Assembly: GCA_049303315.1 (NCBI GenBank)
Contig: JBAQMZ010000016.1
Span: forward strand, 65,930-129,929
DNA length: 64,000 bases
Reading direction: 5' to 3'
From: Methanoperedens sp049303315
GTDB lineage: Archaea; Halobacteriota; Methanosarcinia; Methanosarcinales; Methanoperedenaceae
A program made the position numbers and the translations under genes. The notes under the pieces were generated by a model. It had not been told where the DNA came from and made no database searches. It was given only the letters and a program-made list of their open reading frames with translations. Shown here in pieces: positions 47,450 through 57,043 of the stretch (its first letter is position 1; each line of letters starts with the position of its first letter).

Positions 47450-49984
47450 TTAAGGTTTCTGTTCCCCCTCCTTATGCGCCCCCAACTCTTCCAGCTTCTC
47501 CTGCACCGCTTTCTCCTCCCCCTCCCCATTCTCCTCCTCCTTCGCAAGCGTCGCCACCCCAACCACCCTGTCCTTCTCCCCGACATTCATTATCTTAACA
47601 CCCTGCGTATTCCTCCCCTGCACGCGTATCCCGCTCGCAGGCACGCGGATAATGATGCCGTTCGAGGTCGTAACCATTATCTCATCGTCCTCACGCACGC
47701 TCCTTATATCCACCACGTTCCCGTTCCTCACGTTCACGTCAATGGTAATCACACCCTGCCCTCCGCGGTTGCTGGTTCGGTACTCCTCAAATTCCGTGCG
47801 CTTCCCGAAGCCGTTCTCAGTCACCGTGAGAAGCGTTGTACTTTCTTCGACAACAGCCATGCTAACCACTTCATCCTCGCCTACAAGCCTCACGCCTCGC
47901 ACTCCATAAGCACTACGCCCCATGTCGCGGACATCGTTCTCCTCAAATCTGATTGCCTTTCCATGCTTTGTGCCAATTATCATTTCCTTAGTCCCATCTG
48001 TGAGCTTTACGGACACAAGTTTATCCCCCTCATCAAGAGAGATAGCAATTATCCCGGTTTTTCTCGGATTTGAAAAATCAGTAAGCTGCGTTTTCTTAGC
48101 TGTACCTTTCTTCGTGACCATCAACAGGAAGTGATTCTCATCGAACTTGCTGATAGGTATATAGGCGTTAATCTTCTCGCCCTGCTCAAGCTGGAGCAGG
48201 TTGACGATAGCAGTGCCGCGCGCCTGTCTTCCAGCCTCAGGTATCCCATATACCTTCAACCAGTAAACCTTGCCTTTATCGGTAAAGAAAAGGAGGTAAT
48301 CATGGGTGTTCCCAATAAAGAGGTCGCTTACGAAATCCTCTTCCTTGGTCTCCATCCCCATGACGCCCTTCCCGCCGCGGCGCTGCTGCTTATATGCATC
48401 CACTGCGATGCGTTTGATGTAGCCGCTGTTTGTTATCGTAATGACGTCGTCTTCTTTTGGAATTAAGTCCTCAGTAACAAGATCACCGGTACTTTCAATT
48501 ATTTCGGTCCGCCTTTTATCTGCAAAGCGCGCTTTGAGGTCTGCAAGTTCTGTTTTTATGACAGCAAGTATTTTTATTTCACTTGCCAGGAGTTCTTTGA
48601 GCCATGCAATCGTCTTCAAAAGCTCGGCGTACTCAGCATCAATCTTCTCACGCTCAAGACCCGTGAGCCTCTGAAGCCTCATGTCAAGTATAGCCTTTGC
48701 CTGTTCAATGCTGAGTTTGAACTTTGCCATAAGACCATCGCGCGCTTCATCAGGTGTATTTGAAGCTTTTATGAGCTTGATGACTTCATCGATATTATCA
48801 AGCGCAATTATCAAACCTTCGAGGATATGGGCACGCTGCTGTGCTTTTTTAAGCTCGAACTGGCTTCTTCTTATTATTACATTTTTCCTGTGTGAAATAT
48901 ACTGGACGATTATTTCCTTTAACGGAAGAACCACTGGTCTCCCATCGACAAGTGCAAGGTTGATAACGCCAAAAGTGGTCTCAAGCTGGGTGTGCGAATA
49001 TAGCTGGTTCAAAATGATATTCGCCTGCGCCTGTCTTGATACCTCCATTACGATACGGATGCCATCTTTATCAGATTCATCACGAAGGTCGGTTATCCCT
49101 GCGATTTTCTTGTCCCTTACAAGACCTGCAATATCTTCTATCAATTTTGCCTTGTTCACCTGGTAGGGTAGCTCATTAACGATTATTGTTTCCTTGTTCT
49201 TTACTTCCTCTATTATTGCCCTGGCGCGCATCTTTACTGAGCCGCGGCCTGTCGAGTACGCATCCCGGATGCCCTGCCGTCCGTATATGAATCCGGCTGT
49301 TGGGAAATCAGGACCTTTGACTGCGGTCATGAGTTCGTTCCATTCGACAGCGGGATTATCTATGACCATTATGATTCCGTCAATAACTTCCCCGAGATTA
49401 TGAGGCGGCATGTTGGTCGCCATGCCGACCGCGATTCCTGTGGAACCATTGATAAGAAGGTTAGGGAGCTTGCATGGAAGAACTGAGGGCTCTTTTAATG
49501 AATCATCGTAGTTGGGTACGAAATCAACGGTTTCTTTATCGATGTCCCCGAGTATCTCATCTGCTATTTTCCCGAGCCTGACTTCAGTGTATCGCATCGC
49601 AGCGGCGCTGTCGCCGTCGATTGAGCCGAAGTTCCCCTGCCCGTCGATAAGCGGATAACGAAGCGAAAACTCCTGTACCATCCTTACGAGAGAGTCGTAA
49701 ACAGCAATATCGCCGTGCGGGTGGTACTTACCAAGAACGTCTCCCACTATCCTTGCGGATTTCTTGTATGGCTTATCGTGGGTCATTCCCTGTTCGTTCA
49801 TCGCATAGAGGATGCGGCGGTGGACGGGTTTTAAGCCGTCCCTGACATCAGGGAGGGCGCGCCCCACGATGACGCTCATGGCGTAGTCGATGTATGAGCG
49901 TTTCATTTCAACTTCGATGTTAACATCTGTGATTTTTTCAACTACGAGCTTTTGCTGCGGGTTTTTGGGTTCTGGGTCGGTCAT
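47450..49984 (-). CDS. gyrA: DNA gyrase subunit A
   Basis: 844 residues. The breakage-reunion domain shows IDYAMSVIVGRALPDVRDGLKPVHRRILY, KSARIVGDVLGKYHPHGD and the active-site Tyr in AAAMRYTEVRL (Tyr132). The C-terminal DNA-wrapping domain starts with the GyrA box QQRRGGKGVMG. With GyrB it introduces negative supercoils; gyrase was acquired by euryarchaea from bacteria. The gene order gyrB-insert-gyrA is unusual because three other genes separate the pair. The end is rich in Glu and Gly. Confidence 0.96.
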   Translation of the reverse strand: MTDPEPKNPQQKLVVEKITDVNIEVEMKRSYIDYAMSVIVGRALPDVRDGLKPVHRRILYAMNEQGMTHDKPYKKSARIVGDVLGKYHPHGDIAVYDSLVRMVQEFSLRYPLIDGQGNFGSIDGDSAAAMRYTEVRLGKIADEILGDIDKETVDFVPNYDDSLKEPSVLPCKLPNLLINGSTGIAVGMATNMPPHNLGEVIDGIIMVIDNPAVEWNELMTAVKGPDFPTAGFIYGRQGIRDAYSTGRGSVKMRARAIIEEVKNKETIIVNELPYQVNKAKLIEDIAGLVRDKKIAGITDLRDESDKDGIRIVMEVSRQAQANIILNQLYSHTQLETTFGVINLALVDGRPVVLPLKEIIVQYISHRKNVIIRRSQFELKKAQQRAHILEGLIIALDNIDEVIKLIKASNTPDEARDGLMAKFKLSIEQAKAILDMRLQRLTGLEREKIDAEYAELLKTIAWLKELLASEIKILAVIKTELADLKARFADKRRTEIIESTGDLVTEDLIPKEDDVITITNSGYIKRIAVDAYKQQRRGGKGVMGMETKEEDFVSDLFIGNTHDYLLFFTDKGKVYWLKVYGIPEAGRQARGTAIVNLLQLEQGEKINAYIPISKFDENHFLLMVTKKGTAKKTQLTDFSNPRKTGIIAISLDEGDKLVSVKLTDGTKEMIIGTKHGKAIRFEENDVRDMGRSAYGVRGVRLVGEDEVVSMAVVEESTTLLTVTENGFGKRTEFEEYRTSNRGGQGVITIDVNVRNGNVVDIRSVREDDEIMVTTSNGIIIRVPASGIRVQGRNTQGVKIMNVGEKDRVVGVATLAKEEENGEGEEKAVQEKLEELGAHKEGEQKP

Positions 49985-49991
49985 GATAGTA

Positions 49992-50387
49992 TCAACTCAA
50001 TTTTAATCTGGTTAAAATGAATTCTTTGATTTTCTTAGCATTTTTAAAAGCCAGTTGCGCCTCTTCAAAAGTAATCTCATAATCTTCTTCTAAAGGATAT
50101 CTGACTTCGACTGCATATCCCGATAGTTCAGACGCAATATCATAAAAGTCAGTAAATTTAGAATCGATTTCTTTGCAAATTGAAATCAATTCCTCAAGGT
50201 CATGTATTTTTGGCGTTTCTTTCCCGTGAAAAGCAAGAAATCCTTTAAGATATTTTTCTGCGACCTGCTGGCTGTGAAAACATATTGTATCCGTAGGAGG
50301 GCTTTGCATTGTGAGCAGATATTCCACTGTTATAAGGTCGTTATTTGCTTTATTGAACCATTTTTTGGCTACATCTTTATTGTCCAT
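49992..50387 (-). CDS. HEPN domain protein (pair 1)
   Basis: 131 residues. Typical HEPN start KKWFNKANNDLITVEYLL, then CFHSQQVAEKYLKGFLAFHG, HDLEELISICKEID and an RYPLEEDYEITFEEA motif. HEPN proteins of this class work with a nucleotidyltransferase; several such pairs are toxin-antitoxin modules in which the HEPN part is an RNase. The classical R-x4-6-H is not obvious, so toxicity is unsure. It overlaps the partner gene by 11 nt. Confidence 0.85.
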   Translation of the reverse strand: MDNKDVAKKWFNKANNDLITVEYLLTMQSPPTDTICFHSQQVAEKYLKGFLAFHGKETPKIHDLEELISICKEIDSKFTDFYDIASELSGYAVEVRYPLEEDYEITFEEAQLAFKNAKKIKEFILTRLKLS

Positions 50388-50697
50388 ATATGACCTTTCC
50401 TTTTCTAATGATTGAAGTTATAAAAGCAGCAGAAGCATTTTTCCATTTCTCAACTTCCTGCGGTGTATAAACGAGAATATCCTTTGGAATTCTGATATCA
50501 CGGAGTAATTTTCTTATCCGAAGCCCCCTTTTATGCATTGGTTCTTTTGTTGGAAGGATTACTAACAAATCCAGGTCGCTGTCTTTTGTCGGGTTTCCAT
50601 AAGCATATGAGCCAAAAAGGATTATCTTTTCAGGATGGACTTCGCTAACGATGCGGTTTTTGATTTGCTGGATAAGTTCTTCGGTTAGTGGTTGCAT
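50377..50697 (-). CDS. MNT-type minimal nucleotidyltransferase (pair 1)
   Basis: 106 residues. The active-site motif is IILFGSYAYGNPTKDSDLDLLVIL (G-S-x9-D-x-D). It precedes the HEPN gene, as in MntA-HepT modules, where the nucleotidyltransferase AMPylates the HEPN toxin. The module sits between gyrA and the PLD-like gene. Confidence 0.88.
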   Translation of the reverse strand: MQPLTEELIQQIKNRIVSEVHPEKIILFGSYAYGNPTKDSDLDLLVILPTKEPMHKRGLRIRKLLRDIRIPKDILVYTPQEVEKWKNASAAFITSIIRKGKVIYGQ

Positions 50698-50707
50698 GAT
50701 TGTAATC

Positions 50708-51850
50708 CTATTTAAGTTCCTCAGAAAAAGCCTCGTCCAAAAGTTTAGTTCTATATGATAAATTCATTACTGCTTCATAAACAACTGGTTTATGATATTC
50801 CCTACGTCCTGATCCTTTACCGCGTTTTAATTCTGCCAATACTGCCTGTTTCCAATAATTTTTTATCCTTTCAGAAAACTCAATTTTATTTTTTCTTTCA
50901 AATTCTAACCATCGAGCTTTGCGTATCTTATTTGTAAAAAAATAATCTTCATCCTCAAATACAACCCCGTCTGTATCGTAGTTCTGTGAATCATATTCAA
51001 GAGGCATGATCAAACCAACATTACCTTTATTGTATGGTCTCAATGGCTTCAAAACCCACCTTTGATTGATACTAATTGGAATTCTTCCATCCTTTCTGAG
51101 AGACATTACAAGCCTTGGGTCATCGTTTGTCAGTCCTGTGAATTCGATCAATTCTTTTGCCAGATCAAAATAAGAATTTATCCACTCTCTATTTGATGTT
51201 AACCTTATGGCTTCAATCAGACGTTTATGAGACTCCTTATCATTTTTTATAATATTGTCTATCTGGATATTTTCACTTCCAATCCCTGATAACTTAGCTT
51301 TAATGGCAGGGGCATTTGATGGAAGTGAATACTCTGGTTTATATAGATCAGGTGAGGGTAAAGATATGATTGAAGACACATACTTTTCAAGATCGGAACT
51401 ATTTACTGATTTTGTTTCATTCCACAAATCCCAGAACCATTTCTGCACTTCATCTATTTGCTCTTTTTCTTCGATCAATACAGACATTTCCACTCTCCCA
51501 GTTATTCCCTTTTCTGTAAGATTTGCAGAACCAATGAAAGCACTATTATCTGTTATTATAACTTTTGCATGAATATCTGGGTAATGGTGGATATTTGATA
51601 GATGTTCTATAATGAAATTTTTTATATCCTGTCGTGCGTTTTGATTGTGAGATCTCATCCACGCTCCAACATCTGTGACAAGATGCCATGTATTTGCTAA
51701 TTGGATGATTCCGCTAAAATAATCTATCCCTATATAAGGGCAAATAATACAAATATTTTTATTTTTTACTAAGTCAATTATAGCTTTATCAAATGGAGAT
51801 GTGCCTCCCATTGAGCTTCCTTTGCCATGATAAATTAATTTTATGCCCAT
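50708..51850 (-). CDS. Phospholipase D-like (HKD) protein
   Basis: 380 residues with one HKD motif: DIHAKVIITDNSAFIGSANLTEKG near residue 95 (H-x-K-x4-D...G-S-x-N). The C-terminal two thirds are unrecognised, with many charged residues. PLD-type single-HKD proteins act as nucleases or phospholipases as dimers; in defence islands they are often nucleases. AT-rich like the HEPN/MNT genes next to it. It lies between gyrB and the HEPN pair. Function not established. Confidence 0.75.
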   Translation of the reverse strand: MGIKLIYHGKGSSMGGTSPFDKAIIDLVKNKNICIICPYIGIDYFSGIIQLANTWHLVTDVGAWMRSHNQNARQDIKNFIIEHLSNIHHYPDIHAKVIITDNSAFIGSANLTEKGITGRVEMSVLIEEKEQIDEVQKWFWDLWNETKSVNSSDLEKYVSSIISLPSPDLYKPEYSLPSNAPAIKAKLSGIGSENIQIDNIIKNDKESHKRLIEAIRLTSNREWINSYFDLAKELIEFTGLTNDDPRLVMSLRKDGRIPISINQRWVLKPLRPYNKGNVGLIMPLEYDSQNYDTDGVVFEDEDYFFTNKIRKARWLEFERKNKIEFSERIKNYWKQAVLAELKRGKGSGRREYHKPVVYEAVMNLSYRTKLLDEAFSEELK

Positions 51851-51885
51851 CGTATGATTTTTTCACCTCTTTCTTCTGTCATTCC

Positions 51886-54800
51886 TCAAACATCCAGGTT
51901 CCGTACATCCTTCGCATGCTTCTCGATGAACTCGCGCCTCGGTTCTACCTTATCTCCCATCAGTATCGTGAAAATCTCATCTGCCTTGATAGCATCCTCA
52001 AGAGTGACCTTAAGCATGGTGCGCGATTCGGGATTCATGGTTGTATCCCACAACTGCTGGGGGTTCATCTCACCGAGACCTTTGTAGCGCTGCATGGCGA
52101 TACCATCCCTTCCTATCTCCGCCAACTTCTTGTTGAGTTCTTCCTCATTATACACGTAAAATTCTGATTTCCCCTTCTTCACTTTGAAAAGCGGCGGCTG
52201 GGCAATATAAATATACCCGCTCTCGATAAGGGGGCGCATATACCTGTAGAACAGCGTCAGCAGTAAAGTCCTGATGTGGCTTCCATCAACATCGGCATCA
52301 GTCATGACCACTATCTTATGGTACCGGGTCTTTTCGATATCGAACTCCTCGCCTTCGCCGATGCCCGCGCCTATGGCAGTTATGAGCGCGCGTATCTCCT
52401 CATTCTTCAAAATCTTGGTAAGCCGCGCCTTCTCCACATTCAATATCTTGCCGCGGAGAGGAAGTATTGCCTGGAATCTACGGTTGCGTCCCTGCTTAGC
52501 GCTATTATGCACAAACACTCCGCTTGCAAGAGCAAAGTTGTGCGTATTTGGAACTTCGATATCATAAACATCCATTCGTTCTTCAAGCCGTTCGATGGAT
52601 ACAATACGATGGTTGAATCTGCCAACCGCTTCACATGCAAGCGCTTCATCCCCATTAAAGTACCGCTTGCAAAAAGTATCAAATCGCAACAACGACTTAT
52701 CCCGCGTGTCAAGCCTGTGTGCGCGATAGGCATCAAGGTCAAGCTTACCGTGCTCTATTTCAAATTGTTTCAGGGCAGCAATAGTCTTGCGATAATAGGT
52801 TTTATTATAGGCAGCGGCACGCTTTGCCCGAAATTCAGGAGTCCATTGCTGCTTAGTCTTTTCCCGCCTCCATGCCAGAAGTTCCTCGTCTTTCCATTCC
52901 TCAATAGCAAGTGCTGAGTTTTTCGTCCGTGCTTCAGGATTGTTGGCAAAGTATTTTTCAACTCTTATAGCCTGAGCAGCACGGTTAGCTTCATCGCCCC
53001 AATATTCATGTTGGGCCCGGTTTAGTAGCTCATTATTTTCTTTTCTGTAAGCTTCATTATTGTTATAGAACTCACGCCATTTTTCAGCCATGTAAGCTTT
53101 GTAGGATTCATTTTCCCATTGCGCCCTGGCATTTTTAGAGAGGATTTTTCTTGTATCAGGATGCTGCATCCTGGGGCTCATCATGGCGCGGAATTCCTTG
53201 CTATTTCTGATTTCCCGGCATTTTTCAATAACATCCTCCCGATGCAATGTTTTTCCAACATGTTCGCGATGCAGACCGAGGTGATCTTCAGCCGTCAATC
53301 GCCTGATATTTGTAGGGTTGTTGTTTAGCTTGTTAAAATCTTCATGGTGGCAGTGTTCACCTTCATCTTCTGTATATATGCCCTGCCAGCGATTATACCA
53401 GTCAGCCAGCACATGAGTAAAAAGCCAGCAACCTGAAAGCGGATCCAGCACCATTTCATAGCCATCTATTGTAATACCTGATTCCTTGAAGTCTGAAAAT
53501 TTGCGATAAAGAGGCATTAATGAATCATTCATGGCAACATCTTCTATAGGTTTGAAACTGCCGTCACGCATCATGAACGGGTGATCGGGTGTACATGTGA
53601 TAGTTTCTCCGTTATCGAAAGTAACCTTAATGACTTTCGCATTTGCCTTCGTCTTGCGTGGATTTATTATTCGCTCTAACCCGATTTTACCATCATTTCG
53701 AATAGTATAGCAAAAATGCTCTTTACCAGCAGCCTGCTCTGTTATGATTTCTTTGAAACTCAGCGTCCGCCCATCGGCAAGGGCAATAAGTGTATCTCCC
53801 GAAAAACATCCACCAGCCGAGTCACCCTCCACGATATATATCTCGCTCTTAGCCGGGTCTTTCTCGGAGCAGTCCGCCAGTTTCCCCGGCAGCGAGCTTA
53901 CTTCAAGGGCATTCTTTCGCCGCGTGAGTTCCCGGGCTTTCCTCGCCGCTTCCCTTGCTTCGGCAGCCTCAAGTGCCTTTGAAAGAATGGTTTTTCCGGC
54001 AGCCGGGTTTTCTTCAAAGAACTCAGACAACCCGTCAGAGACAAGCGTTTCCACTATTCCTTTGATATCGCTGTTGCCCAGTTTCGTCTTGGTCTGACCC
54101 TCGAATTGCGGGTTTGTGAGCTTTACGTTGATTATTGCGGTCAGCCCTTCCCTGACATCATCCCCCGATAATTTTTCCTCGCCTTTCAGCAGCCCCTTTG
54201 CTTTAGCGTAATCGTTGGATACCTTTGTGAGCGCTGCCTTGAATCCGACAAGGTGCGTTCCGCCTTCGTGCGTGTTGATGTTGTTGGCAAAAGCATACAC
54301 ATTTTCAGTATAGCTGTCGTTGTACTGCATGGCTATTTCTACAACAGTCGTATCCTTTTGCTTCTGGAAATAGATTGGTTTTTCATGAAGCAGGTTTTTG
54401 TTTTTATTCAGGAACTCCACAAATGATATGATGCCGCCCTCATACTGGAACACCTCTTCTTTTTGCGAGAATTCATCCTTCAGCGATATTTTGAGACCCT
54501 TATTAAGGAAAGCAAGTTCCCGCAGCCGGGCAGCCAGCATATCCAGGTTGAACTCAAGCGTCTCGAAAATAGTTTTGTCCGGCTTGAATGTGACCGTTGT
54601 GCCTGCCTGCGTTGATTCACCGATGAAAGTCACTGCCGTAACAGGTTTTCCACATTCGTACCTCTGTTTGTACAGCTTACCCTCGCGCCTGACTTCCACT
54701 TCAAGCCATTCCGATAGGGCATTTACCGCCGAAACGCCTACGCCGTGCAAGCCTCCGGAGACTTTGTAAGCATTATTATCAAACTTGCCGCCTGCATGCA

Positions 54801-55098
54801 GCATTGTCATGACAACTTCAAGCGCAGATTTCTGGTATTTGGGCATTACCTCGACCGGGATGCCCCTGCCGTTATCCACTACCCTGACGCTGTGGTCGGG
54901 TCGGATGGTCACCTCGATATTGTTGCAGTAGCCTGCGAGCGCCTCGTCTATGCTGTTATCCACGACTTCATACACAAGATGGTGAAGCCCGCGTGCGTCT
55001 GTGCTGCCTATATACATGCTGGGGCGTTTGCGTACCGCTTCAAGCCCTTCAAGCACCTGTATCTGCTCTGCACTATACCCGTTATTCGCATTTTCCAT
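51886..55098 (-). CDS. gyrB: DNA gyrase subunit B with in-frame intein
   Basis: 1070 residues, of which 635 are GyrB: the GHKL ATPase (DNSIDEALAGYCNNIEV, VDNGRGIPV, GGLHGVGVSAVNAL), a transducer and the TOPRIM (EIYIVEGDSAGG...VVMTDADVDGSHI). Residues 431-865 are an intein placed between EGDSAGG and SAKQGR, inside the TOPRIM motif. Splicing must occur to give active GyrB. The rest of the sequence is intact, so the host gene looks functional. A TATA-rich 270-nt region lies upstream. Convergent or shared transcription with threonine synthase is not seen; they diverge. Confidence 0.96.
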   Translation of the reverse strand: MENANNGYSAEQIQVLEGLEAVRKRPSMYIGSTDARGLHHLVYEVVDNSIDEALAGYCNNIEVTIRPDHSVRVVDNGRGIPVEVMPKYQKSALEVVMTMLHAGGKFDNNAYKVSGGLHGVGVSAVNALSEWLEVEVRREGKLYKQRYECGKPVTAVTFIGESTQAGTTVTFKPDKTIFETLEFNLDMLAARLRELAFLNKGLKISLKDEFSQKEEVFQYEGGIISFVEFLNKNKNLLHEKPIYFQKQKDTTVVEIAMQYNDSYTENVYAFANNINTHEGGTHLVGFKAALTKVSNDYAKAKGLLKGEEKLSGDDVREGLTAIINVKLTNPQFEGQTKTKLGNSDIKGIVETLVSDGLSEFFEENPAAGKTILSKALEAAEAREAARKARELTRRKNALEVSSLPGKLADCSEKDPAKSEIYIVEGDSAGGCFSGDTLIALADGRTLSFKEIITEQAAGKEHFCYTIRNDGKIGLERIINPRKTKANAKVIKVTFDNGETITCTPDHPFMMRDGSFKPIEDVAMNDSLMPLYRKFSDFKESGITIDGYEMVLDPLSGCWLFTHVLADWYNRWQGIYTEDEGEHCHHEDFNKLNNNPTNIRRLTAEDHLGLHREHVGKTLHREDVIEKCREIRNSKEFRAMMSPRMQHPDTRKILSKNARAQWENESYKAYMAEKWREFYNNNEAYRKENNELLNRAQHEYWGDEANRAAQAIRVEKYFANNPEARTKNSALAIEEWKDEELLAWRREKTKQQWTPEFRAKRAAAYNKTYYRKTIAALKQFEIEHGKLDLDAYRAHRLDTRDKSLLRFDTFCKRYFNGDEALACEAVGRFNHRIVSIERLEERMDVYDIEVPNTHNFALASGVFVHNSAKQGRNRRFQAILPLRGKILNVEKARLTKILKNEEIRALITAIGAGIGEGEEFDIEKTRYHKIVVMTDADVDGSHIRTLLLTLFYRYMRPLIESGYIYIAQPPLFKVKKGKSEFYVYNEEELNKKLAEIGRDGIAMQRYKGLGEMNPQQLWDTTMNPESRTMLKVTLEDAIKADEIFTILMGDKVEPRREFIEKHAKDVRNLDV
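52504..53808 (-). mobile_element. GyrB intein with HNH-type homing endonuclease (435 aa)
   Basis: Block A CFSGDTLIALADGR with Cys1; block B TCTPDHPF; block F VYDIEVPNTHNFAL; block G GVFVHN followed by Ser+1. The central part carries EHCHHEDFNKLNNNPTNIR, an HNH/NUMOD-like endonuclease with Cys-His-His and Asn, plus SKNARAQWENESYKA-type segments similar to NUMOD DNA-binding repeats. The splicing blocks and site match my memory of the Synechocystis GyrB intein almost word for word, so this is the same intein allele moved between bacteria and archaea. Confidence 0.93.
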
Positions 55099-55371
55099 AT
55101 TAATTCCCTTTTGAATATTATACTAAATGTAAAATTATATTAAATTTTTGTGACATTGTAACTCATTTAATACCATTTCGCATGCCTTCGACCTTTCACT
55201 CAATTGTTTTCATGACATATATACCTTATCACTTCAACGCATATCGATTTTAATTATTATTTAAAAATTAAAAATAAAAGTTCTCATATATTTATCCGAT
55301 TCCAAAAGCTTTACTGGAATTCCCGGATTATGCGGCGAATAATATTTAACAAAAGCACGTAATTACTAATT
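55099..55371. other. Divergent promoter region of gyrB and threonine synthase
   Basis: 273 nt without a gene, very AT-rich. Runs such as TTTAAAAATTAAAAATAAAAG (split around 55260-55280) and AATATTTAACAAAAG near 55345 can act as TATA elements for threonine synthase; TATTATACTAAATG just before gyrB serves the other direction. Nothing else is recognised. Confidence 0.4.
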
Positions 55372-56511
55372 ATGGTATATGTCACAGGCTTTAAGTGTTT
55401 CCGGTGCGGGAGAAAACATAACCCCCATGAAATAGAACGGCTTCCGATACCGAGATGCGAATGCGGCTCTGCGGTTGACGCGGAATATGATTACAAGTCC
55501 ATAAAAAAAGTCATTCTCCGCGATGAATTCATGCGAACTCCGCCAACTCACTGGAAATACTGGGCATTCATGCCTGTAAAAGACCTCTCACGATGCATCA
55601 CAATGGGTGAAGGCGCAACACCTCTTCTTGAAAACAAAAGACTTTCAAAACCAGGACGATTGCTCATAAAATACGAAGCCGTAAATCCAACAGGTTCCTT
55701 TAAAGACCGCGGCTCTTCTCTTGAAATAACCAAAGCGCTTGAGTTCAAAAAACATAAGGTGGCGCTCGCATCCACGGGCAATATGGGCGCATCCATGGCT
55801 GCTTATGCGGCTTTTGCAGGACTTGAGTGCAAAGTGTTCATTCCGGATATTGTGGGTAAAGAAAAGATCACGCAGATAAAAGCCTACGGCGCCGAGACAA
55901 TACCTGTGGATGGTGATTATTCCGTTGCGATGAAGCGGGCTGAGGAGTATGTTCTTTCCAATAGCGACTCGTTTTTAACAGGCGATTATCCATGGCGCAG
56001 CGAAGGTACAAAGACGGTGGGTTTTGAGATAGCAGACCAGCTTTACTGGCATGTCCCCGATTACGTCGTCGTGCCTGTGGGCAATGGCACACTGATATGG
56101 AGCATTTATGAGGCTTTCAGGGAGCTTTCGTTGGTAGGGATTACTGATAAAATTCCTCGTATTATCGGCGTCCAGGTTGAGAACTGCGCTCCTGTGGCCC
56201 ATGCGTGGGAAAACGGGCTCTCGGAAATCATCCCTGTTCGGAACCCGGATACAATAGCAACGGCAATTGCGTGCGGCGACCCGATAGACGGTCTTGCGGC
56301 GCTTCGGGCAATCCGGGATTCTGGAGGCTTTGCTACCAAAGTCAGCGATGAAGAAGCGCTTTCTGCAAGGGATACGCTGGCAAGGAACGGGATTTTTGTA
56401 GAACCCAGCGGCGCAGTCGCTTATGCAGGATTTTTAAAAAAGGAGCTGCCTGGGACAGTGGTCTGCCTCGCGACCGGGCACGGGTTAAAGGATATGTACG
56501 GGCTGGCTTGA
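55372..56511 (+). CDS. thrC: Threonine synthase
   Basis: 379 residues. An N-terminal zinc ribbon (FKCFRCGRKHNPHEIERLPIPRCECGS) precedes the PLP-dependent fold-II enzyme. The PLP lysine is in NPTGSFKDRGSS, and ASTGNMGASMAAYAAFAG and VVPVGNGTLIWSI bind the phosphate. It converts O-phosphohomoserine to threonine. The family with this zinc ribbon is common in archaea. It is monocistronic; a CGCAGAT repeat follows. Confidence 0.93.
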   Translation: MVYVTGFKCFRCGRKHNPHEIERLPIPRCECGSAVDAEYDYKSIKKVILRDEFMRTPPTHWKYWAFMPVKDLSRCITMGEGATPLLENKRLSKPGRLLIKYEAVNPTGSFKDRGSSLEITKALEFKKHKVALASTGNMGASMAAYAAFAGLECKVFIPDIVGKEKITQIKAYGAETIPVDGDYSVAMKRAEEYVLSNSDSFLTGDYPWRSEGTKTVGFEIADQLYWHVPDYVVVPVGNGTLIWSIYEAFRELSLVGITDKIPRIIGVQVENCAPVAHAWENGLSEIIPVRNPDTIATAIACGDPIDGLAALRAIRDSGGFATKVSDEEALSARDTLARNGIFVEPSGAVAYAGFLKKELPGTVVCLATGHGLKDMYGLA

Positions 56512-56547
56512 TAATCGGAATACGATTCAAACTGAAATGTAAAACGA

Positions 56548-56568
56548 ACCGCAGATGAACGCAGATTT
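56548..56568. repeat. Dispersed CGCAGAT-type repeat
   Basis: ACCGCAGATGAACGCAGATT, the same unit as in the cobamide operon insert. Single copy, between threonine synthase and the second HEPN gene. Confidence 0.6.
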
Positions 56569-56608
56569 GCTCCTTAACATCAGTAAAATGCAAATCATCT
56601 GTTTTTCA

Positions 56609-57043
56609 TCATTCTTTTTGCTCTTCCTTAATAAGCCTCCTGCACAGTTTCAATATTTCCTCAGTCCCTTTGAGCGCCCTTAAAGCTTCATCTCTTCCAA
56701 ATATCTTAGATGCCGGTGTAACAGACCTTTCAATCCCATAGAATGCCGGGCCTCTTTTCCTTGCCAGATCACTCGAAATGCCTGCCATGAACTCTATTTT
56801 CCCATAAAACCATTCTGGAATTTGTCGCGTTTCTTTCACCATGATAAGAACATCGCTCACATCATGGTCTCTTGGATATTCAATCGCAAGATACCTCAAA
56901 GCTCCCTTCAATGAAAGCTCGCATGTCTCCTGCGCCCTCCTAATGGTCAGAGAATATACTTCCTTTTCAAATGCGCTCTTTGCTTCCTCAAGTGTAAGTT
57001 CGGCACGTTCGATATAATCCAGCGCGAGCTCATTAGTCCTCAT
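56609..57043 (-). CDS. HEPN domain protein (pair 2)
   Basis: 144 residues: ALDYIERAELTLEEAKSAFEKEVYSLTIRRAQETCELSLKGALRYL, then YPRDHDVSDVLIMV and a helical end. Different subfamily from pair 1. The ATG overlaps the stop of the nucleotidyltransferase gene (ATGA at 57040-57043). Likely a toxin-antitoxin-like or nucleotide-transfer partner; activity unproven. Confidence 0.82.
   Translation of the reverse strand: MRTNELALDYIERAELTLEEAKSAFEKEVYSLTIRRAQETCELSLKGALRYLAIEYPRDHDVSDVLIMVKETRQIPEWFYGKIEFMAGISSDLARKRGPAFYGIERSVTPASKIFGRDEALRALKGTEEILKLCRRLIKEEQKE

Noticed and set aside
47474..48674. Several long plus-strand frames opposite gyrA
   Set aside because: They are antisense shadows of the gyrA coding sequence, without ribosome-binding sites or family resemblance.
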